A DNA stretch of 7,941 nucleotides from Chitinophaga pinensis (GCA_945861175.1 CAMATR010000060.1:1-7941), one strand, 5' to 3'; positions 1-6,577 are shown, counted from the stretch's first letter. Notes: a model not told the origin generated them from the sequence alone. Numbers and translations: made by a program.

Positions 1-197
1 TTCCAAAGGTGGGTCATGTAAATAGAATAACAAACCATAATCGTTGTCCATGCAAATCCAAATACCCATCCCGGGGGAGTCCAGGGAGCCCTGTCTAAAT
101 TCTGATACCATTCATTTGAAACGGGACTACCATTCATCAAAAAAGCCCCCACGTAGATGGCTCCAAAATTGAGAATAAAGAAAACTAAGTATTTCAT
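1..197 (-). CDS. tspO: TspO/MBR-family tryptophan-rich membrane protein, 5' part only
   Basis: The first 65 codons are visible; the gene runs off the left edge of the window. The N-terminus reads MKYLVFFILNFGAIYVGAF, a first membrane helix, followed by a loop with the family signature: WY at residues 30-31, PWTPP at 38-42 and GWVFGFAWT at 43-51, leading into a second helix with IMVCYSIYM. That tryptophan/proline-rich block is characteristic of TspO/MBR proteins, five-helix membrane proteins that bind porphyrins and other hydrophobic ligands and are often linked to tetrapyrrole, carotenoid or stress physiology. The ATG shares one nucleotide with the TAA stop of the upstream esterase gene (TAATG), so translational coupling and cotranscription are likely. 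What it binds here cannot be read from the sequence. The family call is firm from the motif; the missing C-terminal part (about three helices) is outside the window. Confidence 0.9.
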   Translation of the reverse strand, partial: MKYLVFFILNFGAIYVGAFLMNGSPVSNEWYQNLDRAPWTPPGWVFGFAWTTIMVCYSIYMTHLW

Positions 198-1501
198 TAA
201 TTAAAAATCAATTTTTTAACCACTTTGTTACCACTTTTATCTGTAAGTTCTAGCATATAAGTCCCTACTTGCAGATTACCTCTTTTCAAAATATATCCAT
301 CAGAAAAAACTGTTTCTGTCAACAAATTTCTTCCGGCGAAATCATATAGTGCTACCCTCATATTTACAAAACTTTCCCACTTAACCTGCACATCATTTTG
401 AGCTGGATTTGGATAAACCAACAGTTTCATCTCCTTATATTCCGCTAATTGTGTTATTGAGCACACCTCATCAACTGGAGATCCATCACAATACTCCGTT
501 GAATACAAATTCGCTGTTTCCATCCAATCATTTGCAGGTTGCAAATCGGGGTCATTACAACCCATTTGTTTTAATAAGAAGTCTCTCATAAAATTCAATG
601 TAGTATCCATGTATGGCTGACTTCCGGCATAGGGAACGTGTGGAGCATTCGGAAAAGTATAGAATGTATTCTCAACACCAACAGCACATGCTCTTTCATG
701 AAGCATTCGGCTACCATCTAGGTACATTAAAGGTGTCCCAGGATTTACAATTCCCCTGTTGTACTTTACTGTTCCATCATTGGTTCCATGCATTGAACAC
801 AAAGGAACATCACCCGATTCTAACCAGCTGTAACGTGCTAAAGCTCCGCAGCCATTGAGAACAGCATGAACATTTGTGGAATAACCAGGGTTTCCGCTTG
901 TTCCTTCTAGCCCTCCCAAAGAGGCAATTGTTGAAGCGCTCAGAAAATCAGAGATCTCGCAAGCATCATTTAAATAGGCTACATGAAGCGCCGTAATGGC
1001 TCCTGCCGAACTGCCTCCAATAAAAATATGATTTGTGTCTACCTTATAGGTGTTCGTTGTTGCACGATCTTTATAGAAAAAACGAATAGCGCCCTTCAAA
1101 TCCTGTACGGCACGTACAACCGCCTTAACGGCATTAGCTGAATCTATTGGGAAGAAGCCCAAACGATAATCTATACTTGCACACACATATCCTTTTTTTG
1201 TGAACTCTTGTGCCCATGTAGCAACATCAATGTCTAATTTTGAGCCGCCGATAAAGCTACCACCGTGCACCCAAATAATTAAAGGTCGAACAGCTGCAGT
1301 ATCGGCTGCGGGCTCATAAAAATCTAACTTCAATGTAGTATTTGAACCTGTCCAAGAGCTGTTTTGTCCATAGGTAATGTTACTTGTAGTATTGATCGTG
1401 GTATATACATTTGAAGCGTATCTTCCTGTTGAGCAGGGTGTTTGACTATAAGTTTGTGCGGTTGTTAACAACAGAAGAACTAAAAAAGTAGAAATTTTCA
1501 T
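197..1501 (-). CDS. Secreted alpha/beta-hydrolase esterase with T9SS type A sorting domain
   Basis: 434 residues. A signal peptide (about 1-20, ending TYSQ) is followed by an alpha/beta-hydrolase domain resembling carboxylesterase/feruloyl-esterase-like (BD-FAE) proteins. The oxyanion-hole motif is HGGSF at 79-83. The nucleophile elbow is GSSAG at 163-167, with S165 as the serine. D242 in HGTNDG and H288 in NAPHVP complete the expected triad. A C-terminal domain starts near VYPNP (362-366) and ends in a strand with GTYMLEL (413-419) and the basic tail KKLIFN, the usual layout of a T9SS type A sorting domain. The mature enzyme should therefore cross the outer membrane by T9SS and be released or anchored on the surface. 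It probably hydrolyses carboxylic esters; the substrate is unknown. It lies 19 bp after the SGNH lipoprotein gene and overlaps the TspO start by 1 nt. The ATG at 1501 gives the signal peptide directly. Confidence 0.9.
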   Translation of the reverse strand: MKISTFLVLLLLTTAQTYSQTPCSTGRYASNVYTTINTTSNITYGQNSSWTGSNTTLKLDFYEPAADTAAVRPLIIWVHGGSFIGGSKLDIDVATWAQEFTKKGYVCASIDYRLGFFPIDSANAVKAVVRAVQDLKGAIRFFYKDRATTNTYKVDTNHIFIGGSSAGAITALHVAYLNDACEISDFLSASTIASLGGLEGTSGNPGYSTNVHAVLNGCGALARYSWLESGDVPLCSMHGTNDGTVKYNRGIVNPGTPLMYLDGSRMLHERACAVGVENTFYTFPNAPHVPYAGSQPYMDTTLNFMRDFLLKQMGCNDPDLQPANDWMETANLYSTEYCDGSPVDEVCSITQLAEYKEMKLLVYPNPAQNDVQVKWESFVNMRVALYDFAGRNLLTETVFSDGYILKRGNLQVGTYMLELTDKSGNKVVKKLIFN

Positions 1502-1520
1502 CGGTATAAATTTTTAAAGA

Positions 1521-2831
1521 TTATGGGAAAAAATTGGCTGAAGCAGCGGTCGCATTAACTGCTGGTATTCTTGCCTTGTATTTAGAATTAATTGCTTTAA
1601 TAAATTCATTGGCTAAAACGGCATTTCCTCTCGCGTTCAAATGAATTCCATCCAATGAATACGCTCCACCAGAAACAAATTTTGAGCTCATACTAACGCC
1701 ATTGCTAACAAATCCATCGGACAAGGATCCAATAAACTCGTCAGTACGCACCAGAGCTAAACCAAATTGATTGGACAAGTTGACAATTACCTGATTATAT
1801 GAAGCAATTCTCGATCTTAATAGATTCACTTCTTGCAAAGTCAATACGAACTCATCTCTGAAAGGGTATAACACCCCAACCTGATTGCACTTTACTGAAT
1901 CAAGTGGCAGGCTCAACAGCAAATACTCCCCTGGTAATAATTGCCGAACTGAAAAATCATTCGCTGTGCTGTCTACCATCATGAAAGGATTGTTGCCATA
2001 GTCAAAAAAATAGCCAAGGGGATTATATACATTGTTCAACAATTGCAGGTTTGACTCGTCAGCCTCTGTTAGAGAAAGTCCATTGTATGGTATCGTTGTA
2101 AAGTAAGGCATTTTCGTTACGTCTGGAATTGTTGCCAATACTCCCTTTGCTCCTGAAGAAATAAGTGCCTCAACAACCGCTGTGTAATCCGCTTGAAATT
2201 CTGCTACTGTTGGTAAAGTTTGACCTTTGCCCCCTGCCTTTGCGTAAGCCATAACATCATCCAAGCCTAAAAATAAAGAGAAAAAAGTTGGATTTTGCGC
2301 CATGGCATCTTCCATTACTGAGGCAGAAACGGCGGATTTCATTCGGTTGAAATAATTGTTTTGAGCGGCATAATTTGCAGTAAACGCATCGCTCACTTTC
2401 AAACCAGGCACCCCATAGTTTCCAAAGTGGAAATTGGCATTGTACAAGTTATCAGACCATATTGATAAATCTCCTCCTGCTGCAAGGCGCACTGGGGAAA
2501 GTGAAGTCACATTTTCACAATCCGTTTTGTATCCTAGTATTAATTTTGAAAGTCCATTAAGATTCACTCCAACGGAATTCGAACTTATTAAAGGCTGATA
2601 AAAACTTCCGCCGCCCACTTTTTCCAATTGACCTGCAATTAAATTTGCCAATGAATTTTCCTGCCCTTCAGCATACAATGCATCATCCGCATAGCCTGAG
2701 GTATGCGCTCCACCAATCATAATAAACCGTGCAGGATCTATTTCTCCCGCCGACATTGCTGGCTCCTCAAACTTCGGTTTACAGGAAACAACTCCGAAAC
2801 CAATAGCTACTATTAAAATGAAATATTTCAT
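1521..2831 (-). CDS. SGNH/GDSL-fold lipoprotein, probably catalytically dead
   Basis: 436 residues. The N-terminus is a lipoprotein signal, with VVSC at 14-17 and C17 as the lipidated cysteine, followed by KPKFEEP, whose acidic pair may favour surface export. The rest matches the Bacteroidota GDSL-like family commonly found beside FadL-type channels. Block I (residues 38-50) reads MIGGAHTSGYADD where family members, as I recall them, have a GNSLTAGYADG-like block; the serine position is A42. Block II is NYGVPG at 138-143. Block III is GLDD at 189-192 where the family has GNND, so the oxyanion asparagine is D191. Block V is intact: DGIH at 394-397, giving D394 and H397. Loss of nucleophile and oxyanion residue with an otherwise undamaged frame suggests a binding or scaffold role rather than lipase activity. 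The gene starts 7 bp after the FadL-type gene. Fold call strong; loss of activity is inference. Confidence 0.85.
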   Translation of the reverse strand: MKYFILIVAIGFGVVSCKPKFEEPAMSAGEIDPARFIMIGGAHTSGYADDALYAEGQENSLANLIAGQLEKVGGGSFYQPLISSNSVGVNLNGLSKLILGYKTDCENVTSLSPVRLAAGGDLSIWSDNLYNANFHFGNYGVPGLKVSDAFTANYAAQNNYFNRMKSAVSASVMEDAMAQNPTFFSLFLGLDDVMAYAKAGGKGQTLPTVAEFQADYTAVVEALISSGAKGVLATIPDVTKMPYFTTIPYNGLSLTEADESNLQLLNNVYNPLGYFFDYGNNPFMMVDSTANDFSVRQLLPGEYLLLSLPLDSVKCNQVGVLYPFRDEFVLTLQEVNLLRSRIASYNQVIVNLSNQFGLALVRTDEFIGSLSDGFVSNGVSMSSKFVSGGAYSLDGIHLNARGNAVLANEFIKAINSKYKARIPAVNATAASANFFP

Positions 2832-2838
2832 ACTTGCA

Positions 2839-4062
2839 TTACCATTTATAAACTAATGAAAACCCAGGTGCTATTGCCTTTGTGGTGAATGTGCCAGCCA
2901 GGTTTGTTTCTAAATTTCTGTCGCCGCGTTTTATTTGGGTATAATACACTGATACATCCATTGAAAATTGTTCTCCGAAGCGGAATGTCCAACCGAAAGT
3001 ATAGTATGCTCTGTTTTTGTCGGGCGTTTCTGGAGTAACATACCCATTTTGAACTGGAGAAAACCCGTATCCACCGCCTAAACGCACATCCATTTCTTCC
3101 ATCACGCGATAGGAAAATCCACCTCTAAAGGCAAAAATATCTTTGTAATTCCTAGCCGATTTTGTATCCGCTAAGGAAGCCGTGTTTTGTTCGTAGTCAA
3201 ACGCCAATGTATCGTAGGCCTTCCACCCCACGTGATTAATATCGAGCACTGCAGCAAATTTTTCTGACGGTGTGAATGCCAATCCCACTGTCGTTACGCT
3301 TGGCAATGGCAAAGAAGATGTGAACTTCCCGGAGGGGAAATTTGGTTCCAATGAGCTTGGCACGGTAAAAGTTGCATATCCATTATTGAGATTCATGTTT
3401 ACTTGGGATCGATATGTCAAACCAAGCGCCAACTGTTCTGAAAGTTTAGCATGAATTCCTGCATTAAAGCCATACCCCATTGCTTTACCAGAAAGCTCAA
3501 CATGGGCATAAGATCCATCTGCAAATTGCACTGGAATATCCTTTTGCAAATTCACATTGCCAGTTGTTAAGATTGGTCCGCCACCAATACTCACATAATC
3601 GTTGAAACGAAAAGAAAGAGTTGGTTGTATAAATATTGCTTTTAATTCAAGTCTCGTAAGGGCAAAGCGACCAATCCAGTCGTCCTCGTATTGCACGGTA
3701 CTGCCAAATGGCGTATAAACGGCGATACCGTATTTTAAGCGCGCTTCTTTTTTACTCTGAAAAAGACCATACGCCGAAAAAGGGGTGCCGATGGGTGAAT
3801 TCGTTCTGTAGCCTTGTCCGGTAGCAGAATCCACATACAATACATTTGCTAAAACACCCGTCATTGCAACATTTACTGAATTTTCATTGGAGAAACCTGC
3901 CGAACCCGGATTGTAAAAAAGACTTGCTCCATCTTGAAAAAGTGCCGTTCCAGCACAGCCCATTCCCTGTTGTTTCTGGCCTTGGAAATTCACCTGAAAA
4001 CCTTGGGAAAACAGCACTTGTGAAAAGATAAAACCCGATAACGCGAGTAAAAGTTTTAGCAT
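2839..4062 (-). CDS. FadL/OmpP1/TodX-family outer-membrane channel
   Basis: 407 residues, close to the usual 400-450 of the family. A signal peptide (1-20, ending VLFSQ) is cleaved before GF, the Gly-Phe start typical of mature FadL-like proteins. The N-terminal hatch region has QGMGCAGTALFQDGASLFYN at 32-51 followed by PG, corresponding to the family's G-x-A-G...NPA block. Further blocks include YTPFG at 116-120 and DDWIGRFAL at 127-135. Many alternating strands follow, ending in FSLVYKW with a terminal aromatic residue, as for BAM-inserted barrels. FadL homologues carry fatty acids or other hydrophobic compounds across the outer membrane by lateral diffusion. As first gene of the four-gene operon it probably imports what the downstream esterase and SGNH lipoprotein handle. 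Substrate unknown. The ATG at 4062 is chosen because it gives the signal peptide and has a promoter-like site just upstream. Confidence 0.92.
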   Translation of the reverse strand: MLKLLLALSGFIFSQVLFSQGFQVNFQGQKQQGMGCAGTALFQDGASLFYNPGSAGFSNENSVNVAMTGVLANVLYVDSATGQGYRTNSPIGTPFSAYGLFQSKKEARLKYGIAVYTPFGSTVQYEDDWIGRFALTRLELKAIFIQPTLSFRFNDYVSIGGGPILTTGNVNLQKDIPVQFADGSYAHVELSGKAMGYGFNAGIHAKLSEQLALGLTYRSQVNMNLNNGYATFTVPSSLEPNFPSGKFTSSLPLPSVTTVGLAFTPSEKFAAVLDINHVGWKAYDTLAFDYEQNTASLADTKSARNYKDIFAFRGGFSYRVMEEMDVRLGGGYGFSPVQNGYVTPETPDKNRAYYTFGWTFRFGEQFSMDVSVYYTQIKRGDRNLETNLAGTFTTKAIAPGFSLVYKW

Positions 4063-4083
4063 AGTTTAGTTTTAGCAACACTT

Positions 4084-4115
4084 CGAATGTATGAATTTAA
4101 TTTGAAAATCTTCAA
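4084..4115 (-). promoter_or_regulatory. Candidate Bacteroidota promoter for the FadL-SGNH-esterase-TspO operon
   Basis: On the minus strand, TTG (4113-4115) is separated by 21 nt from TACATTCG (4084-4091), a one-mismatch version of the TAnnTTTG -7 element. Initiation would fall some 15-20 nt before the ATG at 4062, a short leader typical of the phylum. AT-rich sequence makes chance matches common, so this is tentative. No other internal gap in the operon has room for a promoter. Confidence 0.35.
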
Positions 4116-4194
4116 TGGGTAAAAACAAAACAAGTTTAAAAAGGCCAATATCAGTTGCTATTTATGGTAGTTACACTTCATCAATAAAATCCGC

Positions 4195-4386
4195 TTATTG
4201 CCTTTCAACAGACAATTTTATTCTTTCAAATGAGGTTTCTTTATAAATTGTCAAGATGTACGTTCCGATTTCTTTGCTTTCAATAAAGATTTCTCTTGTG
4301 GCAGGATTTGGATAAACCGTGCTTTTATCTAGAACTTCATAGTAGTCTATTTTATGATTGGAGTTGAACTGACTTAGGTATAGGAT
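4195..4386 (-). pseudogene. Relic of a T9SS-secreted protein: shrunken C-terminal sorting domain
   Basis: A 63-codon open stretch on the minus strand with no ATG, ending at a TAA (4195-4197). It reads YLSQFNSNHKIDYYEVLDKS, then VYPNPATREIFIESKE, then IGTYILTIYKETSFERIKL. These are the linker, first strand and last two strands of a T9SS type A sorting domain; the first part resembles the xLxQxDxDGKxDY segment that often precedes such domains. From the last Pro of YPNP to the Gly of GTY there are 13 residues here, against 47 in the esterase of this window, so about 34 residues are missing in frame. Upstream in the same frame are TGA (4387-4389) and TAA (4393-4395), then a hydrophobic run FCIFILCLNVLAGQG (4396-4440) that looks like a signal-peptide core without a start. 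I infer a gene collapsed by internal deletion. Confidence 0.75.
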
Positions 4387-4451
4387 TCAAACTTAACCTT
4401 GGCCAGCTAAAACATTTAAGCATAAGATAAATATACAAAAATCAGTACAAA

Positions 4452-5588
4452 TTACCTCTTAAAAATTCGCTGTTCCAGGTCAATGTGTACATTAAACGGC
4501 CCAATAACGGGGTCGGCCCTGTAATAATCAGTTGAAATCAATTGAGCGCCGCTTTCCAAGGCACTTTGGAAGCGCGTGTAATCATTTTTTCGCGCTTCCA
4601 AAGTGCCGGCATCGGATCGGGTACGGACGATGTATTTTTTTGCCAGTTCCGTTATTTCTTTCTCCTTACCTAAGGGTTCATTTTGGATGACGAAGGCCGT
4701 TTGAGGTGCTTGTGTATCCCCATATACAAACATGGGGCGTTCACTTTTTGAAGTAAGATAATTTCCAATAGGGTCTCCGTCCAGAATAAAAAAGATTTTT
4801 CCACAAGTTTCTTTTAAACTTGGCCAACCTGATTGGTCGAGACGTTCAGAGACAGAAGCGTAATTTCCTTTGAGTAATGCGGGATTAAATAACTTGTCTG
4901 AACAGAGGCTGAAGACGTCCAGAATCTCTTTGTCCAAGCGATCCATAGCTAATGAATCTACCGGCGCAGCTTTGTGAAAACCCAGTCTTTTCAAAGTTTT
5001 TGAATAATCTGCTGGCGCGGATGTTTTTACCTCAACATTCACAAATAAGGGTGTATGATCAGGGTGAAGCAAACTCCAGTCTCTCAGTTCGGTTAACGCC
5101 TGCTTGAACGTGATGTAATTGGTCTCATAATCCACATCGGCAATATGCAGGACTTTAAAACCCGGGGTACGCCACAAACTGTCTTTAGCGCGTTGCTTTA
5201 GTCCACAAATAAAAAAATTTACCCGCCTTTTCGCCAGATGGCCTCCTTTATGGTCATAATGTACATCGAATTCGAATCCTCTAATAGTATACTTATCCAA
5301 TTGAACGGTTAGGGATTCGTGTCCGTAATCAAGTTGTATAGGGTCTAATTCACCGCTTAGGTGTTTTTTGAAATGTGACAAAAAGCGAATTACGCTCGGA
5401 TCCGGCTTGCATTTATAGCTGTTGTGAGAAGCAAGGAAGCGATAATGATTGAGTGGAAGGGTGTCCGATTGTTGACCGACAAGAACGAATGGGAAAAATA
5501 ATCCCAAAAATATCACAACAACTAAAAAAAGCAGAATACGAAAACCCTTGATAATCTCTAATTGCTTAAAAATGATAAGAAATACCAA
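4452..5588 (-). CDS. PI-PLC-like (Ca2+-dependent type) exported phosphodiesterase
   Basis: 378 residues, matching the bacterial phosphoinositide-PLC-C1-like group of the PLC/GDPD TIM-barrel superfamily. Visible motifs in order: HNSY at 55-58 (first catalytic His), GFEFDVHYD at 104-112 (metal/acid residues E106, D108), VLHIADVDY at 146-154 (second His, H148), FVNVEVK at 182-188, then RTRSDAGTLEAR at 322-333 and SGAQLISTDYY at 346-356, the family's closing block. Such enzymes cleave phosphodiester bonds of phospholipids or related molecules; the substrate here is unknown. A hydrophobic segment (17-38) ending LVGQQ is a signal peptide or anchor, so it acts outside the cytoplasm. No ATG occurs before residue 215. 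The best start is TTG at 5588, giving a 23-nt overlap with the upstream barrel gene and suggesting translational coupling. GTG (codon 25) and TTG (codon 28) would cut into the signal peptide. Function class is confident; start is not. Confidence 0.82.
   Translation of the reverse strand: MVFLIIFKQLEIIKGFRILLFLVVVIFLGLFFPFVLVGQQSDTLPLNHYRFLASHNSYKCKPDPSVIRFLSHFKKHLSGELDPIQLDYGHESLTVQLDKYTIRGFEFDVHYDHKGGHLAKRRVNFFICGLKQRAKDSLWRTPGFKVLHIADVDYETNYITFKQALTELRDWSLLHPDHTPLFVNVEVKTSAPADYSKTLKRLGFHKAAPVDSLAMDRLDKEILDVFSLCSDKLFNPALLKGNYASVSERLDQSGWPSLKETCGKIFFILDGDPIGNYLTSKSERPMFVYGDTQAPQTAFVIQNEPLGKEKEITELAKKYIVRTRSDAGTLEARKNDYTRFQSALESGAQLISTDYYRADPVIGPFNVHIDLEQRIFKR
4560..4607. repeat. Perfect 17-bp inverted repeat inside the PLC gene
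   Basis: GGCACTTTGGAAGCGCG (4560-4576) is the exact reverse complement of 4591-4607, with a 14-nt AT-rich loop between. It lies in the codons for the conserved GTLEAR...RFQSAL region near the enzyme's C-terminus, so it does not interrupt the frame. In the mRNA it would form a stable 17-bp hairpin. A third, imperfect copy of one arm (CCTTGGAAAGCGGCG on the minus strand) follows directly. Confidence 0.9.
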
Positions 5589-6231
5589 TGGAAGGATTCA
5601 GGAAAACATTCATACTTTTTCCTTTCCTGTTTTCAATCAGCTTGTCAAATACACCATCTGCCATTGGAAGGAAGATAAAAGACAAATCCGCTTCTAAAAA
5701 GAGGGAATTACTTATCTTAAACTGAGGAGTAAATCCAAACATAATGCTAAGCATGTCATCATTTCCTTTAATCAACGGGTCATTGAATGTAACACCTGAA
5801 GCAATAAGAGAATCTTTGAAATCAGGGTGGAACTGACTTGCCAAACCTAAGCCAACATGGAACATATAGTTTGCTTTTTTCTCGGTGACGCCTCTATCAG
5901 CTGAAATGTTTGCTACTGCCTCGAGATTGGCACGCAACGACATGGAATTATCAACAATTGATACATCGTTAAAATCTCCTTTAGAACTTAACTGGTCATA
6001 CCCTAAACTCCCTTTGATACCCCAAACCGGAGTCAACATGTAACCTAAACCGGCATCAAGATGCAATCCGGGGGCGTCCTTACTCAATTCTGAGTGAATC
6101 CCCCCAATTCTTCCACCGAGGTGCAGATCAAGAAAAAGTTTAGATGGTTCAGATGGTGTTTCAGCAGGCGTTTCTTGAGCAAAGAAACTCATTGATATTA
6201 AAGAAGAAAATAAAAAGCTACCGCATTTCAT
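5566..6231 (-). CDS. Small outer-membrane beta-barrel protein
   Basis: 221 residues from the ATG at 6231. That start gives a clean signal peptide (MKCGSFLFSSLISMSFFAQ) followed by a short Pro/Glu/Thr linker (about residues 20-30), whereas the longer reading from TTG at 6309 would run through the promoter and add a charged, non-signal N-terminus. The mature part alternates polar and hydrophobic residues in strand-sized blocks, beginning KLFLDLHLGGRIGG, with LHLDAGLGYMLTPVWGIKGS further on, and ends SIGISYHF, a terminal aromatic strand typical of BAM-inserted barrels. It resembles OmpA-like or generic PorT-type eight-strand barrels without a peptidoglycan-binding domain. No specific function can be assigned. 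It is the first gene of a unit with the PLC-like enzyme, which overlaps its last 23 nt, so the two are probably coexpressed. Confidence 0.8.
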   Translation of the reverse strand: MKCGSFLFSSLISMSFFAQETPAETPSEPSKLFLDLHLGGRIGGIHSELSKDAPGLHLDAGLGYMLTPVWGIKGSLGYDQLSSKGDFNDVSIVDNSMSLRANLEAVANISADRGVTEKKANYMFHVGLGLASQFHPDFKDSLIASGVTFNDPLIKGNDDMLSIMFGFTPQFKISNSLFLEADLSFIFLPMADGVFDKLIENRKGKSMNVFLNPSIGISYHF

Positions 6232-6250
6232 AATTTCATGTTTTTGATTC

Positions 6251-6258
6251 CAAAAATA
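6251..6258 (-). promoter_or_regulatory. -7 promoter element for the barrel-protein/PLC unit
   Basis: TATTTTTG on the minus strand is an exact match to the Bacteroidota TAnnTTTG -7 consensus. It lies 19 nt before the ATG at 6231, giving a short leader. A -33 TTG is not clear; the closest at 19-nt spacing is GTG (6278-6280), which falls in the inverted repeat described next. The site also argues that translation starts at 6231 rather than further upstream. Confidence 0.55.
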
Positions 6259-6277
6259 CACTTTTTTAACATTTATA

Positions 6278-6300
6278 CACTTAATCTTGAGATTAATGTG
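6278..6300. repeat. Operator-like inverted repeat at the -33 region of the barrel/PLC promoter
   Basis: TTAATCT (6281-6287) and AGATTAA (6290-6296) are perfect arms with a 2-nt centre, extended by CAC and GTG on the flanks apart from one extra T. The dyad starts 19 nt upstream of the -7 element and covers the expected -33 position, so a dimeric regulator bound here could block or help RNA polymerase. AT-rich palindromes also arise by chance. Confidence 0.4.
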
Positions 6301-6440
6301 CGCTCCCAATTCTTATTACACGTGTTTCCTTATTTCTAAGTATTCTACCCTATATTTTGTTGATTATTTTTAAATAGGGTCATATAAACATAACACCTTA
6401 AACCGATCTTTGAACATCCAAAAGAGCTACTTTAAACAAT

Positions 6441-6520
6441 ATGGAAAAAAAGTTAAACGCGAACTAGATCTGGGCATAATCTCTGATTTACACCTCGGCA
6501 ATTATGGAAGCCGCGCTTAG
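6441..6520 (+). pseudogene. N-terminal relic of an LpxH-like metallophosphoesterase
   Basis: From 6458 the plus strand reads RELDLGIISDLHLGNYGSRA and then TAG (6518-6520). This matches the N-terminus of Bacteroidota metallophosphoesterases annotated as UDP-2,3-diacylglucosamine hydrolase-like, whose first metal-binding motif is DxH in ISDxHLGxYG. An ATG at 6441 with the right upstream residues is one base out of frame: the A7 run at 6445-6451 would need eight A's to give a continuous M-E-K-K-V-K-R-E-L-D start. After the stop, the +1 frame gives LVAHFL (6517-6534), which could be the next helix (family: ELLxYLK) after a small deletion. The phosphoesterase core, with the GD, GNH and later His motifs, is absent. 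It is therefore a dead fragment of a lipid A pathway-type gene; a functional copy may exist elsewhere. Confidence 0.7.
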
Positions 6521-6577
6521 TCGCCCATTTTTTATTTAAAGAAATTTTGTTTTTAGATTGTTAAAGCCAAAGTATTC

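Larger units (their letters stand above)
4063..4451. other. Intergenic 389 bp between the PLC gene and the FadL operon
   Basis: It holds the candidate operon promoter at its left end, the T9SS sorting-domain relic (4195-4386), and a short hydrophobic stretch (4396-4440, minus strand) that could be the remains of the same gene's signal peptide. No intrinsic terminator is visible after the PLC stop at 4452: there is no GC-rich hairpin with a T tract on the minus strand. I see nothing specific in 4116-4194. Confidence 0.6.

Noticed and set aside
409..858. Open frames on the plus strand inside the esterase gene
   Set aside because: They oppose a well-supported gene with triad and sorting domain, match no family and have no signal or start context.
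3884..4081. Alternative minus-strand frame overlapping the FadL N-terminus
   Set aside because: The FadL frame has the signal peptide and family motifs; the other frame has none and ends inside the gene.
6232..6309. N-terminal extension of the barrel protein to a TTG at 6309
   Set aside because: It would run through the consensus -7 element and put a charged stretch before a perfect signal peptide that starts at the ATG at 6231.
6347..6380. ACCCTAT/ATAGGGT dyad as a terminator
   Set aside because: The stem is only 7 bp with a 20-nt loop and no T tract, and no gene ends beside it.
6441..6467. Short ORF from the ATG at 6441 read in its own frame
   Set aside because: It stops after eight codons; the meaningful frame is one base away and matches a metallophosphoesterase start, so it is treated as a frameshifted relic.
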